Assembly: GCA_963701715.1 (NCBI GenBank)
Contig: CAVPAX010000004.1
Span: forward strand, 1-64,000
DNA: 64,000 nucleotides
DNA from: Methylotenera_A sp963701715
Lineage (GTDB): Bacteria > Pseudomonadota > Gammaproteobacteria > Burkholderiales > Methylophilaceae
Direction of reading: 5' to 3'
Both the position numbers and the translations under genes were made by a program. A model generated the notes under the pieces. It was not told the origin of the DNA. It saw nothing but the letters and a program-made list of their open reading frames with translations, and made no database searches. This document shows positions 26,163-35,322 of the stretch, in pieces (position 1 is the first letter of the stretch; every line of letters begins with the position of its first letter).

Positions 26163-27689
26163 TTAACACACACTATGTATTTCAATCGCTTGATGTTGCG
26201 CTATCTTGTCTTTCCATAGCGCCGGTCCTGTTTTGTGTATAGACTCACCCTTTGCACTTACTGCTACAGTCACAGGCATATCCACCACATCGAACTCGTA
26301 TATCGCCTCCATGCCTAAATCGGCAAACGCAACCACGCGCGATTTTTTAATTGCTTTACTCACCAAGTATGCCGCGCCGCCTACCGCCATTAAATACACG
26401 GATTGATATTTTTTAATAATGGCTAATGCTTCATCCCCCCGCTCCGCCTTGCCGATAGAGCCTAGTAAACCAGTATTTATCATGGTTTCAGTGTAATCAT
26501 CCATTCTTGTTGCTGTGGTAGGTCCTGCAGGGCCTACCGCTTCGTCCCGCACCGCATCTACAGGTCCAACGTAATAAATAAATTTATTGGTAAAATCCAC
26601 TGGCAATTTCTCGCCTTTAGCCAACATACCCGCAATACGTTTATGTGCAGCGTCGCGACCCGTAAGAATTTTGCCTGTTAATAACAGCGTTTCGCCTGTT
26701 TGCCAAGTGGCAATATCTGCCTTGGTAAGATTGTCTACATTCACCCGCCTTGCCATGGCGCTTGGCGCCCAATGCACATCTGGGTAAGTACTTAAATCTG
26801 GCGGCGTCAATTCTGCAGCACCACTACCATCCATAACAAAATGCACATGCCTCGTGGCTGCACAATTAGGAATTATCGCTACTGGCAAGCTCGCAGCATG
26901 GGTAGGGTAATCTAAAATCTTTACGTCCAACACCGTCGTCAAGCCGCCCAACCCCTGCGCTCCGATGCCCAAATTATTTACTTTATCAAAAATCTCAAGC
27001 CGCAATTCTTCAATTCTATTGCTTGCACCTTTTGCTTTAAGCTCGTGCATATTAATTGGCGCCATCAATGATTCTTTTGCCAATAACATAGCTTTTTCAG
27101 CACTGCCACCTATACCTATACCCAGCATACCCGGCGGACACCAGCCCGCACCCATTTGGGGCACCACTTCTAATATCCAGTCCACTATACTATCATTCGG
27201 GTTAAGCATAGCTAGCTTGGCTTTGTTCTCAGAACCGCCACCTTTTGCAGCAATACTTACTTCAACAGTATCACCTGCCACCAATGTAACATGGACCACC
27301 GCAGGTGTGTTATCTTTAGTATTGGCGCGCCTCCCAGCGGGGTCTGTCACAATAGAGGCGCGCAATTTATTCTCTGGAAACATATATGCACGGCGCACGC
27401 CTTCATTCACCATTTGCTCAATATCTAATACTGCATCCCATTTAACATTCATTCCAACTTTTACAAAAGCAACAACAATGCCAGTATCCTGACAAATCGG
27501 GCGTTTGCCTTCGGCACACATGCGTGAATTTGTAAGAATTTGTGCAATCGCATCTTTCGCCGCTGGCGATTGTTCTTGCTTGTACGCATCTCCTAAGGCC
27601 TGAATATAATCCGCAGGGTGATAGTATGAAATATACTGCAAAGCATCGGCGATGCTTTGAATGAAATCTTCTTGCTTGATTATGTTCAT
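26163..27689 (-). CDS. Class I (Fe-S) fumarate hydratase
   Basis: This 508-residue single-chain class I fumarase hydrates fumarate to malate with a 4Fe-4S cluster. The alpha part (~1-290) has RPICQDTGIVV and the beta part carries YYVGPVDAVRDEAVGPAGPT. Conserved cysteines are C62, in RPICQDTG, and others. Members of this class can also hydrate mesaconate to citramalate. Its start overlaps the acyl-CoA synthetase stop (ATGA), and a CitE-like lyase lies one gene further up. That makes a mesaconase role worth considering alongside the TCA role with SDH. Confidence 0.92.
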   Translation of the reverse strand: MNIIKQEDFIQSIADALQYISYYHPADYIQALGDAYKQEQSPAAKDAIAQILTNSRMCAEGKRPICQDTGIVVAFVKVGMNVKWDAVLDIEQMVNEGVRRAYMFPENKLRASIVTDPAGRRANTKDNTPAVVHVTLVAGDTVEVSIAAKGGGSENKAKLAMLNPNDSIVDWILEVVPQMGAGWCPPGMLGIGIGGSAEKAMLLAKESLMAPINMHELKAKGASNRIEELRLEIFDKVNNLGIGAQGLGGLTTVLDVKILDYPTHAASLPVAIIPNCAATRHVHFVMDGSGAAELTPPDLSTYPDVHWAPSAMARRVNVDNLTKADIATWQTGETLLLTGKILTGRDAAHKRIAGMLAKGEKLPVDFTNKFIYYVGPVDAVRDEAVGPAGPTTATRMDDYTETMINTGLLGSIGKAERGDEALAIIKKYQSVYLMAVGGAAYLVSKAIKKSRVVAFADLGMEAIYEFDVVDMPVTVAVSAKGESIHKTGPALWKDKIAQHQAIEIHSVC

Positions 27690-29323
27690 CTCGAACTCTT
27701 GGCTATCGCAATGCTAGGTGTAATGTCTTTACGCAAGATTTTACCATTCTTGGTGCGCGGAAAATCATGAGCGAGATAAACAGTCTTTGGCGCTTTGTAA
27801 GCTGCCAGATGCTGTTTACCGAAACTGGCCAAGTCATCTGGGGTAGTGGTCGAATCAGGCTTTAGTATTACGTAGCAAACTACCAAAACTTTGTCTTTTT
27901 CTAACTCTTCACCTATTGCTGCGCAATCGGCTACATCGGGGTGACCTTTATACACACGCTCAATTTCGTAGGGTGAAACACGATAACCAAAGCTTTTGAT
28001 AATATCGTCTTTTCGGCCCAAAAACCAAATGTAACCATCAGCATCATATTTAGCGTAATCTCCTGTGAAAAAAAAGTTATCATGCTTGTATTTCGCTGTT
28101 TCTTCTTCTAAATTCCAGTAACGCAAAAATATACCCGGGTCGTCTAAAGGCACACTAATCATCCCCTCTTCACCCATATCAACTTCTTCTAATGTATCCG
28201 GGTTGAGCAATTTGATGTTGTGGCCAGGCTGAGGGAAACCCGCAGAACCTGGGCGAATCGGGCGGAATTTACTTTGACTTAAATAGTATGAAAATTCACT
28301 CATCCCAACAGCTTCATAAATATCCAAACTGAATCGCTCACGCCATTGGCTTAACACCTCATCAGACAGATGCTCGCCTGCGCTCATGTAGTGACGTATG
28401 CTAGGTAAGTCTTGACTTGTTGCAGTAGTTTTCTGCAAAATTTGGCGGTAAATCGTTGGCACGCCAATAAAAATTGTAGCCTGGTGCTTTTGGATTAAAT
28501 CCAGCCATTGTTGTGCATCATTTTTTCCTTCATGAACAATCACAGTTTTACCCAAATACAGTGGGTCCATAAGGCCTGAACCTAGCACATAAGTCCAATT
28601 GAACTTGCCCGAGTGCATAATGCGATCTTGCGCTTTATCACTATAATTAAACCAATATTGGGATGCGGGCTGACGGCCAAGCAGAGCACGGTGCGCATGT
28701 AATACGCCTTTGGGGTAACCTGTTGTGCCAGAGGTGTAAACTAGATATGCAGGATCATCTGACTTCGTTTTGTAAGCAGCATCGCATTTTTGGGTAGTGC
28801 TTAATGCATTCTCTAAGCTCAGCACATTCAAACAGCCATGCGACTGCGAATGTGTGGTTTTAGAGAGCATGATGTGTGATAAATTGGGCATGTCGCGTAT
28901 GCCTTCGACTAGTTGCTCCTCCATCGCCACCCACGCTTTTTCATCAGTCACAAGCACAGCAGCCCCTGAATCTTTAGCAAGATAAGCCACTTCCTCTGCC
29001 GTAAGCAGCGTTGAAGTGGGTACGGCAATTGCCCCCATTTTCATCGCGCCTAAAAACGCGATGGGATAATCTAAACTGTTTGGCAAACGAATCAAAACGC
29101 GGTCGCCAACCTTTACTTTAAGATTTCTAAGCACTTGTGCAAATTGGTCAGTTTTACGGGCAAGCTCGGCAAACGTGATTTGTTCTGTGCCAAGCACATC
29201 ATCTTCAACAACCATCGCTATATTATCTGCCCGTGGCGTGCCTAGATGTTTATCTGAGCAGGCCACGCCAATATTGAAGTGTGAGGGAATATTCCATTCC
29301 CATTTTGGAAATTCCGTAAACAT
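27686..29323 (-). CDS. AMP-forming acyl-CoA synthetase, substrate unknown
   Basis: A 545-residue adenylate-forming ligase. The P-loop-like motif is LVYTSGTTGYPKGVLHAHRA (~203-222), the hinge is GRKDDIIKSFGYRVSPYEIE, and the C-terminal catalytic Lys is in KNGKILRKDI. It resembles the benzoate-CoA ligase/medium-chain group more than acetyl- or propionyl-CoA synthetase. The ATG at 29323 overlaps the citE stop (TAATG); an upstream TTG is less likely. Placement between a CitE-like lyase and fumarase suggests a dicarboxylic or short-chain acid such as propionate, mesaconate or citramalate. This is inference. Confidence 0.85.
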   Translation of the reverse strand: MFTEFPKWEWNIPSHFNIGVACSDKHLGTPRADNIAMVVEDDVLGTEQITFAELARKTDQFAQVLRNLKVKVGDRVLIRLPNSLDYPIAFLGAMKMGAIAVPTSTLLTAEEVAYLAKDSGAAVLVTDEKAWVAMEEQLVEGIRDMPNLSHIMLSKTTHSQSHGCLNVLSLENALSTTQKCDAAYKTKSDDPAYLVYTSGTTGYPKGVLHAHRALLGRQPASQYWFNYSDKAQDRIMHSGKFNWTYVLGSGLMDPLYLGKTVIVHEGKNDAQQWLDLIQKHQATIFIGVPTIYRQILQKTTATSQDLPSIRHYMSAGEHLSDEVLSQWRERFSLDIYEAVGMSEFSYYLSQSKFRPIRPGSAGFPQPGHNIKLLNPDTLEEVDMGEEGMISVPLDDPGIFLRYWNLEEETAKYKHDNFFFTGDYAKYDADGYIWFLGRKDDIIKSFGYRVSPYEIERVYKGHPDVADCAAIGEELEKDKVLVVCYVILKPDSTTTPDDLASFGKQHLAAYKAPKTVYLAHDFPRTKNGKILRKDITPSIAIAKSSR

Positions 29324-30450
29324 TAAAGCAGTACTCCGTATGGCCAATTTTCTCTTACCACTTGAGCAGGTAACAGCTCTAAAACATGTAATGCAAATTC
29401 CATATCCGATGTTTTAAGCGCACGCAATGCATGCGCCCTAAGTAAAGTCTGAAGTGCTTTACCAAACATCGGGGGATCCAGCATTTCGCCTTCAAACTTA
29501 ATCGCGCCGCCAAGCAGCGCATCGGCTTCGATAGCCGCTTTTAAAATAGCGACTTTTTGTGCAACATCCGTTGGTGAAGGCGTATAGGCAGTTTTACATA
29601 AATGAATATGTCCGGGGTGTATCACTTGTTTGCCGGTAAGTCCCATCGCAGCCTCTAGGCAAGCATGTTTATACACGATGCGCGATTCGTTATCTCCATG
29701 TAAATCCAGCCAACGGCGTACGTCGTGTGGTTCTAAATATTTTTCAGGCATAATATTGGCACCAATCAAAGTTTCAACACCTCCAATGACGCCCTTACCA
29801 GCAATACGCGCCTCAAACATCAGCTGGTTCATATAGAACCGTAGCTCTTCAATCCAATTTTCCGGTGTAATGTGAATACCCATGGCTTTTGAAAAGTCAT
29901 GAATGCCGAAAACTACGTGCTTTACAGTGTTGTACTGCATCAAATCTGGCGCGACTTTCAGCGACTTAGGGTGTTCGATAATCGGCTGTATGGTAATGTC
30001 TGGATTAAGATCGATTAAAAAACTGGATAAATCACGTACTTCAGCCGCACCGTAAGCCTCTCCAGCTTTAGCTAGCATAACCACATCAATATAATCAGCC
30101 ATATCTTTCACCAACTGCATATCTAAGTCATATTCATCTGTACGGAATGAATTTGAACGTATCGCGATAGTGACATTCTCGTTTACTTTTCGCAGCTCTG
30201 GCAGTTCTTGCCGCAACAAGTCACGACTCATCTCTTTTTGACGACACCCATCTTCAAGGTCAAAAATTAAGGTGTGTGCATTTGTGCTATGCGCATGCTT
30301 TCTCATGCGCGCAGCTGCTTGCGCAATATCTTCATAAATACCAAGAGCTGGTGAATACTTCACTGGTGGATAGTACAGCTGTATTCCTGGCCAATTTCCA
30401 CCTAGCAATGTGCTATTGGTATAACACTTAATTTTCCCATGATCATTCAT
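29323..30450 (-). CDS. CitE-like acyl-CoA lyase, paralogue A
   Basis: A 375-residue HpcH/HpaI/CitE-family protein, longer than usual. Family residues are intact: FDLEDGC (64-68), R98 in AIRSN, the metal ligand E159 in IIEHP and D185 in FGIHDFSKAMG, plus GLTGKQVIHPGHI near the end. Such enzymes cleave or form malyl-CoA, beta-methylmalyl-CoA or citramalyl-CoA. The exact substrate is not decided by sequence reading. It sits 34 bases after sdhE and overlaps the synthetase gene. Confidence 0.85.
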   Translation of the reverse strand: MNDHGKIKCYTNSTLLGGNWPGIQLYYPPVKYSPALGIYEDIAQAAARMRKHAHSTNAHTLIFDLEDGCRQKEMSRDLLRQELPELRKVNENVTIAIRSNSFRTDEYDLDMQLVKDMADYIDVVMLAKAGEAYGAAEVRDLSSFLIDLNPDITIQPIIEHPKSLKVAPDLMQYNTVKHVVFGIHDFSKAMGIHITPENWIEELRFYMNQLMFEARIAGKGVIGGVETLIGANIMPEKYLEPHDVRRWLDLHGDNESRIVYKHACLEAAMGLTGKQVIHPGHIHLCKTAYTPSPTDVAQKVAILKAAIEADALLGGAIKFEGEMLDPPMFGKALQTLLRAHALRALKTSDMEFALHVLELLPAQVVRENWPYGVLL

Positions 30451-30484
30451 GTTAAGTCTTTCATTGTATTCAATCGTTTCTTAA

Positions 30485-30805
30485 TCAATCATCTTTATGA
30501 CCACTTAACTTGATCAATACACTTTGCATTGCAAATCCATCTAGTTGTTGAGTGTTTAATGCTTCAATACTTGTAAAATCTACTTTTAATGTCATCACAT
30601 CTAGAAATTCGTTATCAGGCAAGTCTAGCAAATTATCAAATGCTAATAGCTCTTGCCTGCTCAACCCTCTAAGGTGATTTTCAGAAAATCGCTGCAAAAT
30701 AATATCCAGCTCTAGCAAACCACGGCGACAACGCCAACTAAGTCGCCGCACCTCTTCATCCGGCAGGCTCTTTGTTACACCTTGCTGTGCATCTAATAGC
30801 GGCAT
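30485..30805 (-). CDS. sdhE: FAD assembly factor SdhE
   Basis: SdhE promotes covalent FAD attachment to SdhA. The 106-residue protein carries the family signature RRGLLELD (~27-34) within LSWRCRRGLLELDIILQRF. It lies 15 bases downstream of sdhB, as in other betaproteobacteria. Length is slightly above the ~90 residues usual in E. coli. Confidence 0.92.
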   Translation of the reverse strand: MPLLDAQQGVTKSLPDEEVRRLSWRCRRGLLELDIILQRFSENHLRGLSRQELLAFDNLLDLPDNEFLDVMTLKVDFTSIEALNTQQLDGFAMQSVLIKLSGHKDD

Positions 30806-30820
30806 TCTAAAAACTTTCTG

Positions 30821-31573
30821 TTATATCGATTTAATTTCTATGAGCTTTTTAGCCTTACTTTTATAGTCTCGAGCTCGCTCAATTTTTAAATCCTTAATGT
30901 TGGCAATTGCCGCGTTTGGATTAAGCTTTTTCGGGCAAACTTCTACACAATTCATAATGTTGTGGCAGCGATACAAACGGTAGGGATCTTCCAAGTTTTC
31001 CAGACGTTCCTCGGTTACTTGATCGCGACTGTCCATAATGAATCGGTTAGCTTGTAATAAGCCTGCGGGACCGACAAACTTGTCTGGATTCCACCAAAAA
31101 CTGGGGCAAGATGTGGTGCACGCACCGCATAAAATACATTCGTACAAACCATCTAACTTTGCTCGATCTTCAGGGCTTTGCAGCCTTTCGGTTTCCGGCA
31201 ATGGGTCATTGTTTACCAGGTAAGGCTTCACCGAGTTGTAGTGCTCGAAAAACTGTGTCATATCGACCACTAAATCTCGAATTACAGGTAATCCAGGCAT
31301 AGGGCGCAGCACTATTGGCTCATCTAAATCTATCAGCTTGGTAATGCAAGCTAAGCCATTTTTTCCATTGATATTCATCGCGTCACTACCACAAACACCT
31401 TCACGGCAAGATTTACGCAAACTCAAGGTCTCGTCATGTTCCTTGATGCGAAGCAACGCATCCAAAAGCATATGATCTTCATCGTGCAATTCAATGTCGT
31501 AATCCTGCATGTAGGGTTTTTTGTCTACATCGGGGTTGTAGCGATAAATTGAGAATTTCATTTTTTTACCCAT
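30821..31573 (-). CDS. sdhB: Succinate dehydrogenase iron-sulfur subunit
   Basis: SdhB passes electrons from SdhA flavin to quinone. The ~250-residue protein has the 2Fe-2S cysteines (SCREGVCGSDAM, then GLACIT). The 4Fe-4S and 3Fe-4S cysteines follow (CILCGACTTSCPSFWWN, RCHNIMNCVEVCPK). AGAGGG 9 bases before the ATG at 31573 (MGKKMKFSIYR) supports this start over an extension into sdhA. It begins 1 base from the sdhA stop. Confidence 0.96.
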   Translation of the reverse strand: MGKKMKFSIYRYNPDVDKKPYMQDYDIELHDEDHMLLDALLRIKEHDETLSLRKSCREGVCGSDAMNINGKNGLACITKLIDLDEPIVLRPMPGLPVIRDLVVDMTQFFEHYNSVKPYLVNNDPLPETERLQSPEDRAKLDGLYECILCGACTTSCPSFWWNPDKFVGPAGLLQANRFIMDSRDQVTEERLENLEDPYRLYRCHNIMNCVEVCPKKLNPNAAIANIKDLKIERARDYKSKAKKLIEIKSI

Positions 31574-31574
31574 A

Positions 31575-33338
31575 CTAATAAACCCTCTTTTTGGGTTCAA
31601 AAGATTCCACAGTGAGTGGTTTTAAGCGCACTGGCTTATAAGTTAACATATTGTTTTGTTTATAAAAAAGTGAATGCTTTAACCATTTTATGTCGTCCCG
31701 CTCGCCAAAATCCTCGCGGGCATGTGCGCCACGGCTCTCGGTACGAGCATTTGCGGCGTGCATAGTAGCCACTGCAACCTCCATCAGATTATCCAGCTCC
31801 AGCGCCTCCACACGCGCGGTGTTAAACACTTGGCTTTTATCTTTAACAATAATGTGCGACATGCGTCTCGCAATCGCGTCAATCTCGCCAACACCTGTAC
31901 TTAACAAATCAGGGAAGCGAAACACGCCGCAGTGTGTTTGCATGATTTTGCGCATTGCAGCGCCAACCTCGGCAACATTCTCGCCATCTTCATTTTCCAG
32001 GCGCAAAATACGTTCCAATGTACGCTCGGCAGCATTAGTCGGAAGCGTCTTATGGGCTTGATTCTGCGAGATTTCCAGCACCATTTTGTCGCCTGCCGCT
32101 TTACCAAAAACCACTAAATCCAACAGCGAATTTGAGCCTAGACGATTTGCGCCGTGAACCGAAACGCAAGCGCATTCGCCGACCGCATAAAGACCTTTCA
32201 CAGGTACCTCACCTTCCAATACTACTTGACCGTCAAGGTTAGTCGGAATACCTCCCATCATATAGTGCGCAGTGGGCACAACGGGGATTGGATCGTGAAT
32301 AGGATCCACATTAGCAAACGTTTTAGCGATTTCGCGAATGCCAGGCAGCCTCTTGTTGATGATGGCTTCGCCCAAATGATCCAGCTTCAAATATACTGCA
32401 TCTTTGTTTTTTCCAACGCCGCGGCCTTCTTTAATTTCAGTGGCCGAAGCCCGCGCAATCACGTCGCGGCTTGCCAAATCTTTGGCGTGTGGTGCATATC
32501 GCTCCATAAAACGTTCACCTTCAGAATTCACCAAATAACCGCCCTCACCGCGCACACCCTCCGTGATCAGCACACCCGCATGCAATACACCAGTCGGGTG
32601 AAATTGCCAAAATTCCATATCTTGCAACGGCAAGCCTGCGCGTGCCGCCATACCGAGGCCATCACCCGTGTTAATGAACGCATTGGTGCTGGCTTGAAAG
32701 ATACGACCCGCGCCGCCGGTGGCCAGCAGTGTGGTTTTTGCATGGAAAATATGAATCTCGCCAGTTTCTATTTCAAGCGCTATCACGCCTAACACATCAC
32801 CTTCATCATCACGAATTAAATCAAGGGCAAACCACTCGACAAAAAAATTCGTATTGGCTTGGATGTTGCGCTGATACAGTGTGTGCAGCATAGCGTGGCC
32901 CGTGCGGTCAGCCACCGCGCAAGTTCGCGATATTGGCGTTTCACCGAAATTCTGCGTCATGCCGCCAAATGGGCGTTGGAAAATTTTGCCGTTAGCAAGC
33001 CTATCAAAAGGCATACCGAAATGTTCAAGCTCGATAATGGCTTTTGCTGCGTTTTTACACATGAACTCGATCGCATCCTGATCACCCAAAAAGTCAGAAC
33101 CTTTGATAGTGTCATACATGTGCCACAGCCATTTATCATCTGCCACATTGCCCAGTGCTGCAGCAATACCGCCTTGTGCAGCCACGGTATGTGACCGTGT
33201 AGGAAATACTTTTGACAATACGGCAACCTTAACGCCTGCCTCTGCCAACTGTAGTGACGCACGTAAACCTGCACCACCTCCACCGATAATCACTGCATCA
33301 AATTGATGTATTTGGATGCTATTTTGGTCTAGCGCCAT
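31575..33338 (-). CDS. sdhA: Succinate dehydrogenase flavoprotein subunit
   Basis: SdhA oxidises succinate to fumarate at the inner face of the membrane. The 587-residue protein has the FAD Rossmann motif AVIIGGGGAGLRA, the flavinylated His in RSHTVAAQGGIAAAL, and the substrate motifs HPTGV, RGEGG and HGANRLGSNSLLDLVVFG. It lies 3 bases after sdhD. In this locus succinate comes both from the TCA side and from PrpB cleavage of methylisocitrate. Confidence 0.97.
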   Translation of the reverse strand: MALDQNSIQIHQFDAVIIGGGGAGLRASLQLAEAGVKVAVLSKVFPTRSHTVAAQGGIAAALGNVADDKWLWHMYDTIKGSDFLGDQDAIEFMCKNAAKAIIELEHFGMPFDRLANGKIFQRPFGGMTQNFGETPISRTCAVADRTGHAMLHTLYQRNIQANTNFFVEWFALDLIRDDEGDVLGVIALEIETGEIHIFHAKTTLLATGGAGRIFQASTNAFINTGDGLGMAARAGLPLQDMEFWQFHPTGVLHAGVLITEGVRGEGGYLVNSEGERFMERYAPHAKDLASRDVIARASATEIKEGRGVGKNKDAVYLKLDHLGEAIINKRLPGIREIAKTFANVDPIHDPIPVVPTAHYMMGGIPTNLDGQVVLEGEVPVKGLYAVGECACVSVHGANRLGSNSLLDLVVFGKAAGDKMVLEISQNQAHKTLPTNAAERTLERILRLENEDGENVAEVGAAMRKIMQTHCGVFRFPDLLSTGVGEIDAIARRMSHIIVKDKSQVFNTARVEALELDNLMEVAVATMHAANARTESRGAHAREDFGERDDIKWLKHSLFYKQNNMLTYKPVRLKPLTVESFEPKKRVY

Positions 33339-33341
33339 TAA

Positions 33342-33689
33342 TTAAATATTCCATAAAATGATTGAAACCCAAACTAAATAAACCACCAGTAAAATATCGA
33401 CAATAATTTGCAGATAAGCACGTAATTTTTTGTTGAAAATATAATCTTTGAACACATCACTAACGCCCAACCAGGCATGAATAAACAGACTGATAAAAAA
33501 CAAAAACGTAACGAATCTGAACCAAATTAATGTTACAAGTGCATGCCAATCTTCAAAGCCAGCTGGCTGTTGAACAAGGAGCAAAACGATTACAAACACA
33601 ATGTAAATAGCCATAATGACTGCGCTTAAGCGTTGTGAAAGCCATAAACGCATGCCAGGATATTTGTTGGTAAGAAGCTGAATTAGCAT
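33342..33689 (-). CDS. sdhD: Succinate dehydrogenase membrane anchor SdhD
   Basis: A 115-residue membrane anchor with three helices. The quinone/haem region motif SQRLSAVIMAIY follows the N-terminus, and HAWLGVSDVFKDYI contains the probable haem b ligand His. It lies between sdhC and sdhA in the normal CDAB order. Confidence 0.93.
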   Translation of the reverse strand: MLIQLLTNKYPGMRLWLSQRLSAVIMAIYIVFVIVLLLVQQPAGFEDWHALVTLIWFRFVTFLFFISLFIHAWLGVSDVFKDYIFNKKLRAYLQIIVDILLVVYLVWVSIILWNI

Positions 33690-33709
33690 ATTCTTTTAAT
33701 TAAAAAACT

Positions 33710-34105
33710 CTACCATATGATCCATGCAAAAATCGCCACTGAAACCACCACCATCCACAGCACCACACGGCCAGAAAAGCGCGCTTTTTGCAAAGTCGTC
33801 ATCCAATGAACATCTTGCAACAAATGGCGAATACCTGCAAAAAAATGATGGGAAAACGCCCATGCCAAACCAATTAAAACCAACTTAAAAAACCAATGAC
33901 TAAATAATTGCACAAGTGAACTATATGTTTCTTGCGAACTTATTGAATGCTGAAACGCTAGCAAGATAAACGGCAGCATGACAAATAGCGCCATTCCGGA
34001 AGCTCGGTGCAGAATTGACACTACTGCATTAATCGGTAAACGAATGGTGAATAAATTAAGGTTTTTAGGCCTGCTTTTTTGCTGTTTTTTTTGCATATCA
34101 GCCAA
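33710..34105 (-). CDS. sdhC: Succinate dehydrogenase cytochrome b556 subunit SdhC
   Basis: A 131-residue three-helix anchor. The motif RLPINAVVSILHRASGMAL contains the quinone-site Ser/Arg, and SHHFFAGIRHLLQDVHW contains the haem ligand His. It starts directly after the malic enzyme stop with no spacing, so maeB and sdhCDAB are one transcription unit. Confidence 0.94.
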   Translation of the reverse strand: MADMQKKQQKSRPKNLNLFTIRLPINAVVSILHRASGMALFVMLPFILLAFQHSISSQETYSSLVQLFSHWFFKLVLIGLAWAFSHHFFAGIRHLLQDVHWMTTLQKARFSGRVVLWMVVVSVAIFAWIIW

Positions 34106-35305
34106 TTATTTTTCTTTTGCCGCTTTTGCCACCGCCCCTGATACCCGAGCCAGCAAACGCTTATCAAAAGGCTTCGGAATAATATATTCATGCCCAAACT
34201 TTAACTCTTTCAAGTTGTAGGCTTGTAAAACATCCTCAGGAACAGGTTCGCGCGCCAATTCACTTAAAGCATGTGCAGCTGCGACCTTCATTTTCTCGGT
34301 AATTTTGGTAGCCTTTGCGTCTAGCGCCCCACGAAACAAATAAGGGAAACACAGTGCATTATTTACCTGGTTTGGAAAATCGCTTCGCCCAGTTGCCATG
34401 AGAATGTCATCCCGTAACGCATGTGCCACACTAGGTAGAACCTCGGGATCTGGATTCGCAAGTGCAAAGATAATTGGATTATTCGCCATTTTTTTTATCA
34501 ACTCAGCATCCAGTGCATTTTTGGCTGAAACGCCAATAAATACATCAGCATCCGGCATCACATCAGCCAGTGTTTTTGCACTGCTTGGTTTAACTGCCAA
34601 TTCACGATTGTTGTCATGCAAATCAACTCTGTTAGTATCCAATACACCTGTTCTATCTACCATGGTTATATTGGTCGCACCCATGAGTTTGAGTAATTTC
34701 GCGCAAGAGCAACCTGCCGCGCCCGCACCTAAAAATACAATTTTTACTCCCGTTAATGTTTTACTTTGCAACTCAAGTGCGTTTAATAATGCAGCCGCAA
34801 CAATGACCGCTGTGCCATGCTGATCATCATGGAATACAGGAATATCAAGACGCTTTTTGAGTTCATTTTCAATGTAAAAACAATGTGGCGCTGCAATATC
34901 TTCTAAATTGATACCTCCAAAAGTAGGCGCAATATTCACTACAGTCTGAATAAACTCATCAGGTGTTTTAGCGTTAATTTCAATATCAAAAACATCTATT
35001 CCAGCAAAGCGTTTGAACAGAACTGCTTTACCTTCCATCACTGGCTTGCTGGCAAGCGCGCCCATGTTACCCAGCCCCAGAACAGCAGTACCATCGGTAA
35101 TCACAGCAACCAGATTACCTTTATTTGTATATTTATAAGCATTCGCTGGGTCAGCATTGATCTCTCGAACCGGTTCGGCCACGCCCGGTGTGTAAGCTAA
35201 TGACAAGTCATCCTGGGTCGTACATGGCTTAGATGACTCCACACTCAATTTCCCAGGAATTGGATATTGATGGTAATCAAGTGCGCGTTTTTTTAGATCG
35301 TCCAT
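34106..35305 (-). CDS. Malic enzyme, short form without phosphotransacetylase domain
   Basis: Decarboxylates malate to pyruvate with NAD(P). The 399-residue protein has the N-terminal malic domain (LSLAYTPGVAEPVREI; VTDGTAVLGLGNMG-like VITDGTAVLG) and the nucleotide site VFLGAGAAGCSCAKLL. Catalytic Lys and metal Asp/Glu are in GKAVLFKRFAGIDVFDIE and FHDDQHGTA. Proteobacterial MaeB is usually ~760 residues with a C-terminal phosphotransacetylase-like domain; that part is absent. It lies between gntR and sdhC and would close a succinate-to-pyruvate route. Confidence 0.92.
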   Translation of the reverse strand: MDDLKKRALDYHQYPIPGKLSVESSKPCTTQDDLSLAYTPGVAEPVREINADPANAYKYTNKGNLVAVITDGTAVLGLGNMGALASKPVMEGKAVLFKRFAGIDVFDIEINAKTPDEFIQTVVNIAPTFGGINLEDIAAPHCFYIENELKKRLDIPVFHDDQHGTAVIVAAALLNALELQSKTLTGVKIVFLGAGAAGCSCAKLLKLMGATNITMVDRTGVLDTNRVDLHDNNRELAVKPSSAKTLADVMPDADVFIGVSAKNALDAELIKKMANNPIIFALANPDPEVLPSVAHALRDDILMATGRSDFPNQVNNALCFPYLFRGALDAKATKITEKMKVAAAHALSELAREPVPEDVLQAYNLKELKFGHEYIIPKPFDKRLLARVSGAVAKAAKEK

Positions 35306-35322
35306 TTACTATCTTTCAATAA

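Noticed and set aside
32154..32792. A 212-codon plus-strand frame inside sdhA
   Set aside because: Antisense to highly conserved SdhA; composition is Arg/His/Cys-rich and unlike a real protein.
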